Below are positions 6,884 to 8,901 of a DNA stretch of 8,901 bases, one piece after another. Under the pieces are notes generated by a model that was not told the origin of the DNA, did no database searches, and was given only the letters and a program-made list of their open reading frames with translations. Position 1 is the first letter of the stretch; the number at the start of each line of letters is the position of its first letter. The stretch comes from an uncultured Collinsella sp. (GTDB lineage Bacteria > Actinomycetota > Coriobacteriia > Coriobacteriales > Coriobacteriaceae). A program made the translations under genes and the position numbers. The stretch lies in NCBI GenBank assembly GCA_902478945.1, contig CABSMX010000085.1, positions 1 to 8,901 of the forward strand, in the 5' to 3' direction.

Positions 6884-7753
6884 TTACTCGCCACGGACCA
6901 GGCGGTCGAAGGCAACGACGGTAATGGTATCGCCGAGCTCCTTGGAGACCTGCTCAGCATACTTCTTGATGGTGAGGGAGCTGTCCTTGATGAACTCCTG
7001 CTCGGTGAGCACGGACTGCTTGTAGAACTTCTCCAGACGGCCAACAGCCATCTTCTCCTGGATAGCCTCGGGCTTGCCGGACTCGGCAGCCTGAGCCATG
7101 TAGATCTGCTTCTCGTGCTCGACGGTCTCAGCCGGAACCTGATCGCGGGTAGCGCAGATCGGGGCGACGGCGGCAACCTGAAGGGCGACGTCGTGAGCGA
7201 AGGTCTTGAAGGAGTCGGCCTGAGCGGTCTCGGCCTTATCGAAGGCGAACTCGACGAGGACGCCGATCTTACCACCCATGTGGATGTAAGAAGCGAGAGC
7301 GCCATTCTCGGCCTTGCGGGCGGCGAAACGGGAGATCTTCATGTTCTCGCCCATGATGTGAATCATCTCGGTGAGCTCGGAGGAAACGGTCTCCTCGCCC
7401 ATCGGCTTCTCGAGCAGCGCGTCGACGTCAGCCGGCTCGGTGGTGGCGACAACCTCGGCGACCTTAGAAGCAAAGCCGGTGAACTTGGCGTTGGAGCCGA
7501 CGAAGTCGGTCTCGCAGGAGAGCTCGAGCAGAGCGCCGGTCTTGCCATCCTCGGAGACGAACGCGGCGACAGCGCCCTCGTTGGTCTCACGGCCAGCCTT
7601 CTTGGCAGCCTTGGCGAGGCCGTTCTTGCGCAGAACGTCGACGGCGGCGTCCATGTCGCCGTCAGCCTCGACGAGAGCCTTCTTGCACTCCATCATCGGG
7701 GAGTCGGTCATCTCGCGGAGCTGCTTGACCATAGCGGCAGTAATCTGGGCCAT
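6884..7753 (-). CDS. tsf: Translation elongation factor Ts
   Basis: EF-Ts is the guanine-nucleotide exchange factor that recycles EF-Tu from GDP to GTP. The 289-aa product is close to E. coli length (283). The N-terminal UBA-like domain includes VKQLREMTDSPMMECKKAL (9-27). The core has the EF-Tu-contacting CETDFVGSN (80-88), then IHIMGENMKISRFAA (131-145) and YIHMGGKIGVLVEF (156-169). The C-terminal module extends to the family-like end LVRGE. The frame is open to 7768, but the ATG at 7753 starts the conserved MAQITAAMVKQLR and has AAGGA six bases upstream. It lies 45 nt after rpsB, with no terminator between, so the two are co-transcribed. A strong intrinsic terminator follows. Codon choice looks strongly biased, as expected for a highly expressed gene. 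Confidence 0.98.
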   Translation of the reverse strand: MAQITAAMVKQLREMTDSPMMECKKALVEADGDMDAAVDVLRKNGLAKAAKKAGRETNEGAVAAFVSEDGKTGALLELSCETDFVGSNAKFTGFASKVAEVVATTEPADVDALLEKPMGEETVSSELTEMIHIMGENMKISRFAARKAENGALASYIHMGGKIGVLVEFAFDKAETAQADSFKTFAHDVALQVAAVAPICATRDQVPAETVEHEKQIYMAQAAESGKPEAIQEKMAVGRLEKFYKQSVLTEQEFIKDSSLTIKKYAEQVSKELGDTITVVAFDRLVRGE

Positions 7754-7798
7754 TGTGGTTCCTTTCAAAGAGATGAAAAAGACTTAAATAGGACTGAT

Positions 7799-8527
7799 TT
7801 ACTCGGCCTTGGGCTCGGCGGCCATCTCGGCCTCGGAGACCTGCTCCTTACCGGAGCCAGCGAGGCAGGCGTCGGCCATGAGCTCGCACATAAGGGTGAC
7901 TGCGGAGATGGCGTCATCGTTGCAGGGGATGCCGTACTCGACCTCGTCGGGATCGGAGTTGGTGTCGATCAGGGCGACGACGGGGATGTTCAGGCGCTGG
8001 GCCTCCTTGATGGCGTTCTCCTCGCGCTTGGTGTCGATGACGAAGAGAGCCTGGGGCAGACCCTTCATGTCGCGGGCGCCACCGAGGTTGGTCTGGAGCT
8101 TAGCGAGCTCCTTGCCGAGCACTGCCTGCTCCTTCTTGGGCAGCACTGCCATGCGACCGTCCTCGACCATGGCCTCGAGCTCCTCCATGCGGTTGATGCG
8201 GGAGCGGATGGTGACGAAGTTGGTCAGCATGCCGCCGAGCCAACGCTGGTTGATGTAAGGCATGTTGGCGCGCTCAGCGGCGTTCTTAACGGCCTCCTGA
8301 GCCTGCTTCTTGGTGCCGACGAACAGCACGTTGCCGCCCTTGGCGACGTTCTTGACGAAGGTGTAGGCCTGGTCGGCGTCAAGGATGGTCTGCTTGAGGT
8401 CGAGGATGTAGATGCCGTTGCGCTCACCGAAGATGAACGGCTTCATCTTGGGGTTCCAGCGACGGGTCTGGTGACCGAAGTGGCAGCCGGCCTCGAGCAG
8501 GGTGCGGATATTAATCTTGGTAGCCAT
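7799..8527 (-). CDS. rpsB: 30S ribosomal protein S2
   Basis: S2 is a late-assembling protein of the small subunit. The 242-aa product matches the usual length (E. coli 241). It carries both family signatures: IRTLLEAGCHFG near the N-terminus (7-18), and PQALFVIDTKREE onward to NIP in the middle (158-182). FGERNGIYILDLKQT (33-47), INQRWLGGMLTNF (92-104) and DTNSDP (188-193) are also typical. A charged helical hairpin spans about 108-150. The C-terminal tail is short, Glu/Ala-rich and acidic. The ATG at 8527-8525 has a perfect AGGAGG six bases upstream. The gene is transcribed from a promoter at 8669-8697 through a structured leader; in other bacteria S2 represses its own operon through the leader mRNA. 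It is first in the rpsB-tsf unit. Confidence 0.98.
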   Translation of the reverse strand: MATKINIRTLLEAGCHFGHQTRRWNPKMKPFIFGERNGIYILDLKQTILDADQAYTFVKNVAKGGNVLFVGTKKQAQEAVKNAAERANMPYINQRWLGGMLTNFVTIRSRINRMEELEAMVEDGRMAVLPKKEQAVLGKELAKLQTNLGGARDMKGLPQALFVIDTKREENAIKEAQRLNIPVVALIDTNSDPDEVEYGIPCNDDAISAVTLMCELMADACLAGSGKEQVSEAEMAAEPKAE

Positions 8528-8662
8528 ATTAAACCTCCTGTGGTTTGCCTCCGCGCGGGGTCATCCTCCAAAACCAACCCGGACATGTGCTACCAAAGCC
8601 CGGGCACCACGGTATGAAGTAGCCGCGCGTGCGTGATAAAAACCTGTTGCCGTGAAGCAACC
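8528..8662 (-). ncRNA. Predicted rpsB mRNA leader (about 135 nt, structured)
   Basis: This is the predicted untranslated leader from the transcription start implied by the promoter (near 8662) to the rpsB start codon. It contains a 5'-terminal hairpin, GTTGC/GCAAC (8661-8646), followed after three bases by TTTTT (8642-8638). A possible 5-bp stem GCTAC/GTAGC pairs 8623-8619 with 8593-8589. A 7-bp complementarity pairs CGCGCGG (8629-8623) with CCGCGCG (8558-8552), and a small hairpin covers the ribosome binding site. These pairings partly exclude one another. I do not recognise a known leader family. Autoregulation by S2 is an inference from other bacteria. Confidence 0.4.
8531..8546 (-). promoter_or_regulatory. 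Hairpin overlapping rpsB ribosome binding site
   Basis: On the minus strand AAACC and GGTTT can pair around the six-base loop ACAGGA. The AGGAGG of rpsB is thus split between loop and stem. The stem is only 5 bp and A/T-containing, so by itself it would modulate rather than block initiation. Confidence 0.4.
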
Positions 8663-8668
8663 CGATGA

Positions 8669-8697
8669 ATGATAGCAGGATTGCCTCTTCCTGCCAA
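8669..8697 (-). promoter_or_regulatory. Sigma70-type promoter of rpsB-tsf
   Basis: Minus strand: -35 TTGGCA (8697-8692), a spacer of exactly 17 bases, then -10 TATCAT (8674-8669) preceded by TGC, an extended -10. Expected start is near 8662. It is the best promoter match in the window and lies just after the recombinase gene's probable terminator. Confidence 0.72.
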
Positions 8698-8706
8698 CCC
8701 GCAATC

Positions 8707-8728
8707 AAAACCACACACCTCGGTGCGG
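8707..8728 (-). terminator. Weak intrinsic terminator after the recombinase gene
   Basis: On the minus strand CCGCAC (8728-8723) and GTGTGG (8716-8711) form a 6-bp stem with one G-T wobble around a six-base loop. TTTT (8710-8707) then GATT follow. It starts 17 bases after the recombinase stop. Stem and T-run are short, so termination may be partial. Confidence 0.45.
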
Positions 8729-8745
8729 CGCGGGAGGCCCTTCTC

Positions 8746-8856
8746 CTACTCGCCGCGGGGGTGGGCCTGACTCACGGCGCGTTTGAGTCGGTCGGGCGTG
8801 AGATGCGTATAGATCTGCGTCGTGGACAAGCTCGCATGCCCAAGCAGCTCCTGAAC
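8746..8856 (-). CDS. Tyrosine recombinase (XerC/XerD type), C-terminal fragment
   Basis: The frame is open from the genomic end at 8856 to TAG at 8748-8746, giving 36 residues. They read as the extreme C-terminus of an integrase/Xer-type recombinase: VQELLGHASLSTTQIYTHLT, then PDRLKRAV and a short charged tail. His7 in LLGH is the second active-site His, and Tyr16 in IYTHL is the catalytic tyrosine that attacks DNA. The box I Arg and the HxxR motif lie off the contig. Housekeeping xerC near rpsB is known from several Gram-positive genomes, including Mycobacterium and Staphylococcus, so XerC in chromosome dimer resolution is the likely role. A phage or element integrase cannot be excluded from 36 residues. 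The fragment is cut by assembly, not degenerate. Confidence 0.88.
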   Translation of the reverse strand, partial: VQELLGHASLSTTQIYTHLTPDRLKRAVSQAHPRGE

Positions 8857-8901
8857 CTGTCTCTTATACACATCTCCGAGCCCACGAGACTACGCTGCAT
8901 C
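8857..8901 (-). other. Nextera adapter plus sample index on contig end (not genomic)
   Basis: Positions 8857-8875 are the Tn5 mosaic end in reverse complement. Positions 8876-8890 complete the Nextera read-2 adapter. Positions 8891-8898 (TACGCTGC) are an 8-base i7 index, which from memory matches Nextera XT N721. Positions 8899-8901 (ATC) begin the P7 flow-cell sequence. This is synthetic read-through and should be removed. Confidence 0.98.

Noticed and set aside
7115..8617. A 500-codon open frame on the plus strand
   Set aside because: It lies antisense to tsf and rpsB and even spans their intergenic gap. Its product is a Leu/Gly/Asp/Val-rich sequence with no recognisable family, as expected from the complement of strongly codon-biased genes.
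8591..8625. GC-rich palindromes in the rpsB leader as a second intrinsic terminator
   Set aside because: GCCCGGGC and the flanking GCTAC/GTAGC pairing are not followed by a T-run on either strand.
8529..8714. A 61-codon minus-strand frame between the recombinase gene and rpsB
   Set aside because: Its GTG start lies in the recombinase terminator and it reads through the rpsB promoter and Shine-Dalgarno. It has no ribosome binding site of its own and no family similarity.
1..8901. A composite transposon suggested by the perfect terminal inverted repeats
   Set aside because: The repeats are Nextera adapter sequence with a sample index attached, and no transposase gene is present.

Overview
The window is one complete assembled contig of Actinomycetota-like DNA, most likely from Coriobacteriia (a Collinsella relative). 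This placement rests on moderately high GC, on the gene order, on frequent GTG/TTG starts, and on the look of the site-2 protease; it is inference, since no search was possible. True genomic sequence runs from about 33 to 8856. Positions 1-32 and 8857-8901 are Illumina Nextera adapter sequence left by the assembly, and they mimic a perfect 32-bp terminal inverted repeat.

All genes lie on the minus strand, so the biological order runs from high to low coordinates. It starts with the last 36 codons of a XerC/XerD-type tyrosine recombinase (8746-8856), which ends near a small hairpin with a T-run. A 218-bp gap follows. It holds a good sigma70-type promoter (TTGGCA, 17 bp, TGC-TATCAT) and a structured leader of about 135 nt in front of rpsB. 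rpsB and tsf form the first transcription unit, closed by a clear intrinsic terminator at 6826-6860. An extended -10 motif just downstream could start the second unit, in which pyrH, frr, uppS, cdsA, dxr, rseP, ispG and proS are packed with stop-to-start distances from a 1-nt overlap to 23 nt. proS is cut by the contig end after 43 codons.

The cluster joins translation (S2, EF-Ts, ribosome recycling factor, prolyl-tRNA synthetase), UMP phosphorylation, and envelope and isoprenoid synthesis. Dxr and IspG are MEP-pathway enzymes that supply isoprenyl diphosphates, UppS makes undecaprenyl diphosphate from them, CdsA makes CDP-diacylglycerol, and RseP is an intramembrane protease. It is a conserved housekeeping locus, not an accessory island. 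The one real protein-level oddity is RseP, which carries an extra cytoplasmic segment of about 110 residues containing what looks like a winged-helix domain. No CRISPR array, tRNA, rRNA, insertion sequence or novel defence system is visible.
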